NCBI GenBank assembly: GCA_018110985.1 | Contig: JAGAWT010000007.1 | Location: forward strand, 1-64,000 | Reading direction: 5' to 3' | From: Oscillospiraceae bacterium | GTDB lineage: Bacteria; Bacillota; Clostridia; Oscillospirales; Ruminococcaceae | Length of the DNA: 64,000 nt | Shown here: one piece after another, positions 54,606 through 63,034 of the stretch | Layout of the letters: the number at the start of each line of letters is the position of its first letter | Position numbering within the stretch: position 1 is the stretch's first letter | The notes under the pieces: generated by a model | Databases searched by the model: none | What the model was told of the DNA's origin: nothing | Seen by the model: only the letters and a program-made list of their open reading frames with translations | Position numbers and translations under genes: made by a program

Positions 54606-57109
54606 TGAGCACCAAGATCGCACTTGCCGGAAATCCCAACTGCGGCAAGACTACCCTGTTCAATGCACTTACGGGTTCCAACCAGTTTGTGGGAAACTGG
54701 CCCGGAGTAACTGTGGAAAAGAAGGAAGGAAAGCTGAAAAAGCACAGCGATGTTATCATCACCGACCTTCCGGGCATATACTCCCTTTCTCCCTACACCC
54801 TTGAAGAGGTAGTGGCAAGAAATTACCTCATAAACGAAAAGCCGGATGTCATACTCAACATAGTGGACGGTACCAACCTGGAAAGGAACCTGTACCTGAC
54901 TACACAGCTCACGGAGCTGGGCATCCCTGTGGTCATAGCAGTCAATATGGCTGATGTGATGCAGAAGGACGGTGTTACCATCGACCTTGACAAGCTCTCA
55001 AAGGAGCTGGGCTGCCCCGTAACAAAGATATCCGCCCTGAAGGGAACAGGTGTGGAGGAAGCCGCAGAAGCTGCCCTCAAGGCAGCAGGGAAGAAGGGCG
55101 CACCTCAGCACAGATTCTCCGAAAAGGTGGAAAGCGCTCTGGAGGCTATAGAAAAGGAGATCCTGAGCGGTGTTCCCCAGGAGAAGAAGCGCTGGTATGC
55201 CATAAAGCTCTTTGAGCGTGACGACAAGGTGACAGAGTCCGGAGCTGTGGGGAAGGACAGCCTTTCAAAGGCGGAAAAGTACATCAAGGCGGTGGAGGAT
55301 GAAATGGACGACGACAGCGAGTCCATCATCACCAACGAACGCTACGAATACATAACCGGGATGATCTCCGGCCTGCAGCAGAAGAAAAATGCCGGAAAGA
55401 TGTCCGTTTCCGACAAGATAGACCGTGTGGTCACCAACAGGATCCTGGGTCTTCCCATATTTGCCCTTGTGATGTTTGCTATCTACTACATTTCAATGGT
55501 GACCATAGGTCTGGGCGCTACGGACTGGATGAACGACGGCGTTTTCGGTGACGGCTTCCACCTCTTCGGCATAGGAAACAGCGAGACCGCAGCCGCAGAA
55601 GAGGAATACGGCGATGCCGATGCCATCATAGCAGGTGCCATAGCAAGAGCCGCAGAGCTGGGTATAGACACTGAGGCTGTGGAAGAGGCAATAGACATCG
55701 GCAGTGAGGATTTTGACAGCGCTGCTGCGGCTTCCGCTCTCAGAAGCATGGCTTCTCAGATAGACGGCGAATTTTCTTACACCTTGGAGGATGAAGAAAC
55801 TCTTGCGGTAGAGGATGCTGTTGCTTCATCCGAGGATCTTGAAGCCTCGATCGCTGCTTTTGAAAAGTACAGCGGCGGTGTGGATCCCTCGTCCTACGGC
55901 GTATGGGTGCCCGGTGTGCCCGTGCTCGTGGAGGGACTTCTCGGAGATGACTGCCCCGAATGGCTCCATTCTCTCATAATAGACGGTATAGTAGCCGGCG
56001 TTGGTGCTGTACTGGGATTTGTTCCCCAGATGCTGGTACTCTTCCTGCTCCTTGCCTTTGTTGAGGCCTGCGGCTACATGGCAAGAGTTGCGTTCGTGCT
56101 TGACCGTATCTTCCGCCGCTTCGGCCTTTCCGGAAAATCCTTCATACCCATTCTCATCGGTACGGGCTGCGGTATCCCCGGCATCATGGCATCAAGGACC
56201 ATTGAAAATGTCCGTGACCGCAGAATGACCATCATGACCACCACCTTTATCCCCTGCAGTGCGAAAATGCCCTTTATCGCCATGATAGCAGGTGCCATTT
56301 TCGGCGGCTCACCCATTATCGCAGTTTCCGCTTTCTTCATGGGAATGGCAGCCATAATCATATCCGGCATAATCCTGAAAAAGACAAAGGCGTTCGCCGG
56401 TGAGCCTGCTCCCTTTGTAATGGAGCTCCCTCCCTACCACCTGCCCACAGTAGGCAATGTTCTCAGACCCATGTGGGAGAGAGGCTGGTCCTTCATCAAG
56501 AAGGCAGGAACAGTTATCCTGCTGTCCACCATCGTTATCTGGTTCCTCTCGGATTTCGGCTTTGTAGACGGAAAGTTCGGTATGCTCTCCGAGGATCAGC
56601 TTGATCTTTCCATACTGGCAGGTCTGGGAAATGCCATCGCCTGGATATTCACTCCTCTGGGCTGGGGCAACTGGCAGGCTGCAGTGGCTTCTGTTACGGG
56701 ACTCGTGGCAAAGGAAAACATCGTGGGTACCCTCGGTATCCTCTACGGCGGCGGAGACGGCACTGTGTATGATTCCATCGCAGCAGCCTTCACACCCGTT
56801 GCAGGCTATTCCTTCCTTGCCTTCAACCTCCTCTGCGCTCCCTGCTTTGCGGCTATCGGCGCTATCAAGCGTGAGATGAACAATGCAAAGTGGACATGGT
56901 TCGCAATAGGCTATCAGTGCGGCTTTGCCTACATCGTAGCATTCATTATATACAATATCGGAAACCTTTTCTCCGGTGCATCCATAGGCGTATTCAATGT
57001 CATCGGTGCAGTGCTTGCATTTGCTCTTGTGGCTTTCGGCATATTCATGCTGGTAAAGCCCTATAAGGAATCCACAAGGCTGGAAGAAAAGATCCCCGCA
57101 GCGACCTGA
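54605..57109 (+). CDS. feoB: Ferrous iron transporter FeoB
   Basis: 834 residues, cytoplasmic membrane. The GTPase domain has GNPNCGKTT (G1), DLPG (G3) and NMAD (G4), followed by a helical regulator domain. The membrane part contains the two Gate-like repeats with the conserved Cys near FIPILIGTGCGIPGIMAS. An acidic Ala/Glu-rich insertion of about 110 residues (about 55560-55900) after the first helix faces outside and is longer than in E. coli FeoB. It takes up Fe(II) in anoxic conditions. Confidence 0.95.
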   Translation: MSTKIALAGNPNCGKTTLFNALTGSNQFVGNWPGVTVEKKEGKLKKHSDVIITDLPGIYSLSPYTLEEVVARNYLINEKPDVILNIVDGTNLERNLYLTTQLTELGIPVVIAVNMADVMQKDGVTIDLDKLSKELGCPVTKISALKGTGVEEAAEAALKAAGKKGAPQHRFSEKVESALEAIEKEILSGVPQEKKRWYAIKLFERDDKVTESGAVGKDSLSKAEKYIKAVEDEMDDDSESIITNERYEYITGMISGLQQKKNAGKMSVSDKIDRVVTNRILGLPIFALVMFAIYYISMVTIGLGATDWMNDGVFGDGFHLFGIGNSETAAAEEEYGDADAIIAGAIARAAELGIDTEAVEEAIDIGSEDFDSAAAASALRSMASQIDGEFSYTLEDEETLAVEDAVASSEDLEASIAAFEKYSGGVDPSSYGVWVPGVPVLVEGLLGDDCPEWLHSLIIDGIVAGVGAVLGFVPQMLVLFLLLAFVEACGYMARVAFVLDRIFRRFGLSGKSFIPILIGTGCGIPGIMASRTIENVRDRRMTIMTTTFIPCSAKMPFIAMIAGAIFGGSPIIAVSAFFMGMAAIIISGIILKKTKAFAGEPAPFVMELPPYHLPTVGNVLRPMWERGWSFIKKAGTVILLSTIVIWFLSDFGFVDGKFGMLSEDQLDLSILAGLGNAIAWIFTPLGWGNWQAAVASVTGLVAKENIVGTLGILYGGGDGTVYDSIAAAFTPVAGYSFLAFNLLCAPCFAAIGAIKREMNNAKWTWFAIGYQCGFAYIVAFIIYNIGNLFSGASIGVFNVIGAVLAFALVAFGIFMLVKPYKESTRLEEKIPAAT

Positions 57110-57151
57110 TCGCAGCGCACCGATATCACAGACCGGAAAGGAGCGTAAACA

Positions 57152-57346
57152 ATGCCCTCATGGATAATAGCTCTCATACTGCTCATACTCGTGGTTGCGG
57201 GAGCTGTATACAGCATCATAAAGGATATGCGCTCCGGCAAATGCTCCTGCGGGCATAAGTGCGGAGGCTCCTGTAGCGGCTGCAAGTATTCCAAGGCATA
57301 TGCGGAATACATGAAGAAAAAAGCAGCCCGTGAAAACCACGGCTGA
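57152..57346 (+). CDS. FeoB-associated Cys-rich membrane protein
   Basis: 64 residues: one N-terminal helix (IIALILLILVVAGAVYSII) and a cytosolic tail with CSCGHKCGGSCSGCK. Such proteins accompany clostridial feoB and may act like FeoC or carry iron at the channel exit; this is not proven. AAAGGAG precedes ATG 57152. It is the last gene of the feo operon. Confidence 0.85.
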   Translation: MPSWIIALILLILVVAGAVYSIIKDMRSGKCSCGHKCGGSCSGCKYSKAYAEYMKKKAARENHG

Positions 57347-57352
57347 CCTTCG

Positions 57353-57387
57353 GGACAGACCCTTTTGCCGGGGTCTGTCCTTTTTTG
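57353..57387 (+). terminator. Terminator of the feo operon
   Basis: 10-bp stem 57353-57362 / 57371-57380 (GGACAGACCC and complement), then TTTTTT. Confidence 0.9.
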
Positions 57388-57423
57388 CAAATTGTTGGTT
57401 TGTCCTTTTTTGTAAATTACCCC

Positions 57424-57452
57424 TTGACAACTTTCGGAAAATGTGATAGACT
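57424..57452 (+). promoter_or_regulatory. Promoter of the ABC-F gene
   Basis: TTGACA 57424-57429, 17-nt spacer, TAGACT 57447-57452. The coding start is about 315 nt further on, so the transcript has a long leader. Confidence 0.75.
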
Positions 57453-57481
57453 GTATCCATGCTTTTGAAAGAGGTGGAAGG

Positions 57482-57493
57482 ATGAAAAGATAG
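57482..57493 (+). CDS. Minimal upstream ORF (Met-Lys-Arg-stop)
   Basis: ATG AAA AGA TAG at 57482-57493 behind GAGGTGGAAGG, an excellent ribosome site. An overlapping 8-codon frame starts at 57460 and ends within it. Translation of such minimal ORFs is used to sense ribosome-targeting drugs in other systems. Confidence 0.35.
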   Translation: MKR

Positions 57494-57567
57494 TTCACTT
57501 TTGTTTGCATTGATTTTTCTGCGGCAGGGTATCCGTGCCGCTTGGTTAGTGCTGTCAAAAGTGGATT

Positions 57568-57678
57568 ATGTTTCGTCATAACCTCTTTTTGTCATATATG
57601 GATATTTTTCAGAGCGGAGGCATATACACGCTGACGGTCTGCCGTGTCGTTTCGGCTGATGATCGCTGTCGGGTATGA
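57568..57678 (+). CDS. Possible 36-residue leader peptide
   Basis: ATG 57568 to TGA 57678 with AGTGGA upstream, ending 35 nt before the attenuator hairpin. The peptide includes SYMDIFQSGGIYTLTVCRV; no family is recognised. It could be the drug-sensing leader ORF. Confidence 0.35.
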   Translation: MFRHNLFLSYMDIFQSGGIYTLTVCRVVSADDRCRV

Positions 57679-57712
57679 ATGTTTCCTCTTTCGGGGTTTG
57701 CACGGAGCATAA

Positions 57713-57755
57713 CGGAACTGTTTGGCAGCAGACAGTTCCGCTTTTTTTGCGGAAC
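57713..57755 (+). terminator. Attenuator upstream of the ABC-F gene
   Basis: Terminator stem 57713-57721 / 57732-57740 (CGGAACTGT and complement) followed by seven T. The right arm GTTCCGC (57735-57741) can instead pair with GCGGAAC (57749-57755), making an alternative hairpin that excludes the terminator. It lies only 7 nt upstream of the ribosome site of the next gene. Confidence 0.75.
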
Positions 57756-57773
57756 ACCGAAGGAGGAATGAAT

Positions 57774-59306
57774 ATGTCTCAGATAAAGGCAGATATGCTT
57801 ACATTCGGCTATGAGGGCAGCCCGGAAAATGTTTTTGAGGATGTGTGCTTCACTCTCGATACAGACTGGAAGCTCGGTCTTATAGGAAGGAACGGAAAAG
57901 GAAAGACCACTCTCCTGCGCCTGCTGACGGGAGAACTAAAGGGGAGAGGGGTGCTCACAAAGTCGGTGCCCGTGGCTTATTTCCCCTACACCCTTACTCG
58001 GGAGCAGATGAGCCTTACAGGGGCTGAAATAGCGGAGGATATACGGAAAGACTGCGAGATCTGGCGTGTTATATGCGAGCTTTCGGAGCTTGAAGAGGAT
58101 GCGGAGATCCTTTACCGCCCCTTTGATACCCTGAGCTGGGGTCAGAGGACAAAGCTGCTCCTGGCAGTGCTTTTTTCGGGTGAAAATGATTTCCTGCTCA
58201 TAGATGAACCTACAAATCACCTTGACGGTGCGGCAAGGGAAAATGTCCGCCGCTATCTTTCCGAAAAGAAGGGCTTCATACTGGTGTCCCACGACCGTGA
58301 TCTCCTTGATGCCTGCACCGATCACATACTTGTGCTGAACCGCAGCACGATCTCGGTGCAGAGCGGGAATTTCAGCCTGTGGCAGGAAAACAAGGAGCGG
58401 CAGGACAGATCTGCGGAGGCGGAAAACGAAAAGCACCGCAGGCAGATAACAAAGCTGCAGAAGTCCGCAAAGAGGACATCCGAGTGGGCGGACAGGAACG
58501 AAAGCACAAAGATAGGCTTTGACCCTGTAAAGGAACACGACCGCTGTATCAGTGCACGTTCCTACATTGGTGCAAAGACGAAGAAGCTGCAGAGCCGTGC
58601 AAAAAACACTCAGAAGCGGATAGAGCGGGAGATAGAGCGGCAGGAGGGCCTTTTGCAGGATATAGAGGAGATAAAGAGCCTGAAAATGGCACCTCTTACC
58701 CACCACAAGGAAACAGTCGTGGATATAAATGGGCTGACCCTGCGATACAGTGATGCTGCCGCACCTGTGTGCCGTGAGCTGCGCTTTGACATAAAGCAGG
58801 GAGAAAGAGTGGCTCTTGACGGGGCAAACGGCTGCGGAAAGTCTACTCTTATGGGTGCCGTACTGCAAAAGGCGGGGCTTGCGGAAAGGGATGACAGTCT
58901 TGTATGTGAAGGCACACTTCAGACCGCATCGGGACTTGTGATCTCCTATGTGCCGCAGGATACATCCGATCTTCGGGGCAGCATAAAGGAGTTCTGCATG
59001 GAAAGAGGACTTGATCTCAGCCTTTTCTGCACGGTGCTGAAATATCTCGATATCGGCAGAGAGCGGCTTTCCGGGGACATTTCCGACTTTTCCGCAGGGC
59101 AGAAGAAAAAGGTGCTCATAGGGGCGAGCCTTCTCACTCCTGCTCATTTGTACATATGGGATGAACCCCTGAACTTTGTGGATATCATCTCACGGATGCA
59201 GATAGAGGCACTGATAAACACTTTCAGACCCACAATGCTCTTTGCGGAGCATGACAAGCGCTTCCGTGAGAACATAGCCACAAAAACCGTTTATATGAGC
59301 CGATAG
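57774..59306 (+). CDS. ABC-F ribosomal protection protein, Lsa-like
   Basis: 510 residues with two ABC ATPase domains and no membrane segment. NBD1 begins DTDWKLGLIGRNGKGKTTLL (very Lsa-like) with LSWGQRTK as signature and LLIDEPTNHLDG; a charged linker of about 80 residues follows (about 220-320); NBD2 has DGANGCGKST, FSAGQKKK and IWDEPLNFVD. Lsa-type proteins free ribosomes from lincosamides, streptogramin A and pleuromutilins. ATG 57774 has AAGGAGG at 7 nt. Resistance itself is inferred from family membership. Confidence 0.85.
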   Translation: MSQIKADMLTFGYEGSPENVFEDVCFTLDTDWKLGLIGRNGKGKTTLLRLLTGELKGRGVLTKSVPVAYFPYTLTREQMSLTGAEIAEDIRKDCEIWRVICELSELEEDAEILYRPFDTLSWGQRTKLLLAVLFSGENDFLLIDEPTNHLDGAARENVRRYLSEKKGFILVSHDRDLLDACTDHILVLNRSTISVQSGNFSLWQENKERQDRSAEAENEKHRRQITKLQKSAKRTSEWADRNESTKIGFDPVKEHDRCISARSYIGAKTKKLQSRAKNTQKRIEREIERQEGLLQDIEEIKSLKMAPLTHHKETVVDINGLTLRYSDAAAPVCRELRFDIKQGERVALDGANGCGKSTLMGAVLQKAGLAERDDSLVCEGTLQTASGLVISYVPQDTSDLRGSIKEFCMERGLDLSLFCTVLKYLDIGRERLSGDISDFSAGQKKKVLIGASLLTPAHLYIWDEPLNFVDIISRMQIEALINTFRPTMLFAEHDKRFRENIATKTVYMSR

Positions 59307-59323
59307 GAAGTCTGCTGCCAAAA

Positions 59324-59361
59324 AGCTGTGTCCGGCAGGTCATACGGGCACGGCTTTTTTG
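59324..59361 (+). terminator. Terminator of the ABC-F gene
   Basis: 11-bp stem 59324-59334 / 59345-59355 with two G-U pairs, then TTTTT. Confidence 0.8.
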
Positions 59362-59456
59362 CCGGAGGACATCAGGATCTGTCTATACAATACCACGGAA
59401 TTTTCGGCTCGTTATGTTATGTGATTGTACTAAATCAACAAAAATCAAATTGTGTC

Positions 59457-59485
59457 TTGATTTGAAAAAATCCTTGTGATATAAT
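59457..59485 (+). promoter_or_regulatory. Promoter of the atp operon
   Basis: TTGATT 59457-59462, 17-nt spacer, TATAAT 59480-59485. The expected RNA start (about 59492) leaves a leader of only about 14 nt before ATG 59506. Confidence 0.75.
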
Positions 59486-59505
59486 TTACTTTGGTGTATA
59501 GACAG

Positions 59506-59934
59506 ATGAAATTCAGATTTACGGGTACCGAAACAGACAGAGAGCTCCTGCGGATATTCAAAGCCGTAGCAGTGGGCGATCTGCTTATCTTCCTTCTGAC
59601 ACTGCCCATTTACGGGTTCAGTTCAAGGGTGGTGCTGGGGCTCCTCCTCGGCACGGCGGCAATGTCCGCAAATATTCTGCTGCTGGCATACAGCGTTGTT
59701 CACAGCGTTGACAGGGGCAGCGAAAAAAGAGGAAAGAGGTACCTTTTTTCCTTCTATCTCCTGCGCTTTTCCATAATGGGCGCAGCACTGGCGGCAGGCT
59801 TTATTTTTCCCTGCTTTGACAGCGTATGCACCTTCATACCTCTGCTTTTTCCCAAGACCCTGTACACCCTCATGGGCGTGAAGGATCATCTTGCTTTCAA
59901 AAAGAGCGAATGGGGCAAAAAGCACAACAAATGA
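59506..59934 (+). CDS. atpI: ATP synthase subunit I-like membrane protein
   Basis: 142 residues with four hydrophobic helices. Sequence is poorly conserved, but position at the head of the atp operon and topology suit AtpI, which helps assemble the c-ring. ATG 59506 is chosen since TTG 59491 precedes the likely transcription start. The ribosome site is weak (TTTGGTG). Confidence 0.7.
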   Translation: MKFRFTGTETDRELLRIFKAVAVGDLLIFLLTLPIYGFSSRVVLGLLLGTAAMSANILLLAYSVVHSVDRGSEKRGKRYLFSFYLLRFSIMGAALAAGFIFPCFDSVCTFIPLLFPKTLYTLMGVKDHLAFKKSEWGKKHNK

Positions 59935-59959
59935 CGTGATAAGTAAAGTCGGTGATAAA

Positions 59960-60727
59960 ATGTACAATACCGAGCTTTCCGTGGAGGTCGCAGGCCCCCG
60001 AAAAATGATAACCTTCTCCCGGGGCGGAGAAGAGCTTTTTGCAATTTCGGAGACTGTGGTCACAGGCTGGCTTATAATAATAGTTCTTTTTATCGTGATA
60101 AAATTCCTCACCAAAGACCTGAAGGTGAAGCCTGAATCCAAAAGACAGGTGCTGGCGGAGTGGTTCGTGGAGTTTTTCACGAACCTTGTAAAGGAGAACA
60201 TGGGAGAGAGCATGGCGGGCTTCGCACCCTACATCGCCACCATATTCACCTTTGCACTGACAGGCTCACTGATGAGTGTCATAGGCTTCCGCTCCATGAC
60301 GGTGGACATAAACTGCACGGGTACATGGGCGCTGCTGACCTTTATCCTCATAACCTACTACAAGATAAAGGCGAACGGTGCTCTGGGTTATTTCAAGAGC
60401 TTTGCTCAGCCCGTGGCGATCATAACGCCCATAAACATACTTTCGGAAGTGGCTACACCTACTGCCATGGCTCTGCGTATGTTCGGAAACATTTCCAGCG
60501 GTATGATAATCTCGTCCATCATCTATGCGGCGCTGACGCTGCTCAGTAACCTGCTATACAATGCAGCAGGGCTTTCCTTTGCCCTTTTTGACTACTTCAA
60601 GGTCTTTCAGGTGGGTATCCCCGCAGTGCTGTCGGTGTACTTCGACTTCTTCTCGGGCACCATCCAGTCCTATGTATTCATCATGCTCACCATGGCATAT
60701 GTGGGCGATGCGGCAAAAACGGAATAA
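59960..60727 (+). CDS. atpB: ATP synthase F0 subunit a
   Basis: 255 residues, five or six helices. The essential Arg of the ion path lies in AMALRMFGNISSG; the N-terminal stretch ETVVTGWLIIIVLFI and C-terminal FSGTIQSYVFIMLTMAYV are typical. The start at ATG 59960 has CGGTGAT upstream; a longer start within the previous gene is rejected. Confidence 0.9.
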   Translation: MYNTELSVEVAGPRKMITFSRGGEELFAISETVVTGWLIIIVLFIVIKFLTKDLKVKPESKRQVLAEWFVEFFTNLVKENMGESMAGFAPYIATIFTFALTGSLMSVIGFRSMTVDINCTGTWALLTFILITYYKIKANGALGYFKSFAQPVAIITPINILSEVATPTAMALRMFGNISSGMIISSIIYAALTLLSNLLYNAAGLSFALFDYFKVFQVGIPAVLSVYFDFFSGTIQSYVFIMLTMAYVGDAAKTE

Positions 60728-60739
60728 ACAATAAGCTAA

Positions 60740-61072
<333 letters not shown>

Positions 61073-61089
61073 TCCGGGCGTGACTTAAA

Positions 61090-61587
61090 ATGAATGTAAA
61101 CTTTGAATTTTTCAGCATAGAGCCTACCACTGTCATAGGCGTGCTGCTCAATACATTCATTCTGCTGCTGGTGGTAAAGAAATTCCTCTTTGAACCCGTA
61201 AACAAGGTGATAGAGGAGCGCAAGGCTCAGGTATCTAAGACCTATGTGGAGGCTGACAATGCCCTTGAAAACGCTCATAAGCTGGAAAGCGAATATGAGG
61301 AGAAGCTGTCGCAGGCGAAGGAGGAATCCGCAGAGATAGTCCGTGCGGCTTCCGAGCGTGCAGGAAGAAAGGGCGAGGAGATAACCGCTGCCGCCAGAAA
61401 GGAAGCGGATGCCATGATCGCCCGTGCAAACGCAGAGATAGAGCATGAGCGTGCAAGAGCTGTAAGCGAGGTCAAGGGCGAGATAGCCGGAATGGCAGTC
61501 GAGCTTGCGGAAAAGATCATAGGCAGGAATGTACAGAGCTCTGCGGAGCAGGACAGGCTCATAAACGACTTTATAGATAATATATGA
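61090..61587 (+). CDS. atpF: ATP synthase F0 subunit b
   Basis: 165 residues: one N-terminal helix (GVLLNTFILLLVVKKFLF), then a long charged coiled coil (NKVIEERKAQVSKTYVEADN ... ARAVSEVKGEIAGMAVELAE). Peripheral stalk linking F0 and F1. Confidence 0.95.
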   Translation: MNVNFEFFSIEPTTVIGVLLNTFILLLVVKKFLFEPVNKVIEERKAQVSKTYVEADNALENAHKLESEYEEKLSQAKEESAEIVRAASERAGRKGEEITAAARKEADAMIARANAEIEHERARAVSEVKGEIAGMAVELAEKIIGRNVQSSAEQDRLINDFIDNI

Positions 61588-61618
61588 TGTATAGATCCCG
61601 GATCGGAGCACAGCGCAG

Positions 61619-62149
61619 ATGAGTATGCAGGTTTTCTCGGCAGTTTACGCTGCCGCACTTATGGAGATAGCCCGTGAAGACGGGACGGGAAAGCTCATCT
61701 TTGATGAGCTGAATTCCCTGTCGGAACTGGTCTCCGGCAGTCCCGAGCTGAATGAGGTCTTGTGTTCTCCCACTTTTTCGGAAGATGAAAAGTACGACGT
61801 GGCAGAGTCTCTTTTTAAGGGGAAGCTCAGCCGGACGGTGCTGAATTTCCTTTATGTCCTCATAGAGGAGGGGCGCACAAGCGGTCTGTCTGACATAGCC
61901 TCGGACTACAAGAGGCTGTACTACGAACAGGAGGGCATCACAGAGGCGGTGGTCACCACCGCAGCCGGAATGAGCAGAGATGCAGCCGAAAAGCTGAAAG
62001 CCAAGCTGGAAGCCAAGTACAAGAAAAAGGTGCTCCTCAGCGAAAAGACAGATCCCTCCATCATGGGCGGCGTGATCGTGCGTGTGGGGGATGAAATGAT
62101 AGACGGTTCTCTCAGAACAAAGCTTGACCGCATAGGAAAGCAGATGTGA
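61619..62149 (+). CDS. atpH: ATP synthase F1 subunit delta
   Basis: 176 residues, OSCP/delta family: MQVFSAVYAAALMEIAREDG at the start and the C-terminal DPSIMGGVIVRVGDEMIDGS. It connects the stalk to F1. Its TGA overlaps the GTG start of a foreign-looking gene, where atpA would be expected next. Confidence 0.95.
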   Translation: MSMQVFSAVYAAALMEIAREDGTGKLIFDELNSLSELVSGSPELNEVLCSPTFSEDEKYDVAESLFKGKLSRTVLNFLYVLIEEGRTSGLSDIASDYKRLYYEQEGITEAVVTTAAGMSRDAAEKLKAKLEAKYKKKVLLSEKTDPSIMGGVIVRVGDEMIDGSLRTKLDRIGKQM

Positions 62150-62769
62150 GTATACAGGATCTTCTTGAATTGAACGGACTGTCTGTTGATATGCTGCGCA
62201 GACTTTCATACAAGTCTGGGCTCGGCAGGTCACTTACAAATACCATTCACAGATTTGACAGGGATGAATTGCTCTCGGAATTGTTTTTCGTGTCGGAGTG
62301 GCTTCAGGAAGAGATCGGCAAAAACGATGTCACTGATTACAGAATAAAGAGCAGATCATCTATTATCAGGAAATACGAACGGTATTACCCTAACAGACCG
62401 GTGATAAGTACTTTTAACGACATTCTCGGATTCAGGGCTGTATGTGATCGGTACGACGGTATCGGTATTGCCGGAGATGAGCTTTTCAGGACGGTGGATA
62501 TGTCCGGCGGCAAGACCAACGATGACGGCTACAGAGGCGTACATATTTATTTCCATATAGACAATTATCACTATCCAATAGAAATACAGTTCAATACAAT
62601 TTTTGACAGACAGTTCAATGATTGGCTCCACATGGACCTTTATAAAAAGGGTTTTTCGGACAACATAGGCCAACAATTAAGAAATTCCTATGAAAAAGGG
62701 CTTATAAGGGACTATAACGACATTAAAAAGGAACTTCAAAATGTGTTATCTTATCGCAAAGGACTTTAA
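62146..62769 (+). CDS. RelA/SpoT-fold (p)ppGpp synthetase-like protein inside the atp operon
   Basis: 207 residues. The synthetase core is recognisable: YRIKSRSSIIRKYERY, FNDILGFRAVCDRYDGI (D-x-x-G-x-R), DDGYRGVHIYF (GYRxxH) and YPIEIQFNT (EIQ). The usual EH after that is LH (DWLHMDLYKK). There is no HD hydrolase, TGS or ACT domain, so it is a small alarmone synthetase or a toxSAS-type enzyme, which may make (p)ppGpp, (pp)pApp or modify tRNA ends. GTG start overlaps the atpH stop as GTGA. DNA is clearly richer in A+T than neighbouring atp genes. A small ORF overlaps its 3' end. Confidence 0.8.
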   Translation: MSIQDLLELNGLSVDMLRRLSYKSGLGRSLTNTIHRFDRDELLSELFFVSEWLQEEIGKNDVTDYRIKSRSSIIRKYERYYPNRPVISTFNDILGFRAVCDRYDGIGIAGDELFRTVDMSGGKTNDDGYRGVHIYFHIDNYHYPIEIQFNTIFDRQFNDWLHMDLYKKGFSDNIGQQLRNSYEKGLIRDYNDIKKELQNVLSYRKGL

Positions 62770-62980
62770 TAAAAACGGATGTACTGCATTCAAGACTGCT
62801 CCGGGGAGATCCCTTTCGGGGTTTGTGAAAAGGCTCGAAGAAGAAAAAAACAATGATGACATAGAGCTTGTTGTCATAAGCAGGCCTGTAGCTTACGGGG
62901 AGTACGCTCCTTACAGCTTTGTACACTCCGAAGAGGATTTTCGCAGTGCCGTTCTGAGTATGAGCCGTAAAAAGGTCTGA
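62741..62980 (+). CDS. Small protein overlapping the RelA/SpoT-like gene, possible antitoxin
   Basis: 79 residues, ATG 62741 with AAGGA 8-10 nt upstream, overlapping the previous gene by 29 nt. The sequence starts MCYLIAKDFNKNGCTAFKT and contains VVISRPVAYGEYAPYSFV; I recall similar small proteins grouped as DUF6718, without known function (unchecked). It is cytosolic and compact. Its overlap with a RelA/SpoT-fold gene is typical of toxin-antitoxin pairs, but antitoxin action is inference. Confidence 0.65.
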   Translation: MCYLIAKDFNKNGCTAFKTAPGRSLSGFVKRLEEEKNNDDIELVVISRPVAYGEYAPYSFVHSEEDFRSAVLSMSRKKV

Positions 62981-63034
62981 GTGCGGCAAAAGCTATCAAA
63001 GGAACACCAAACTTATATAATGGAGGTTTAACTG

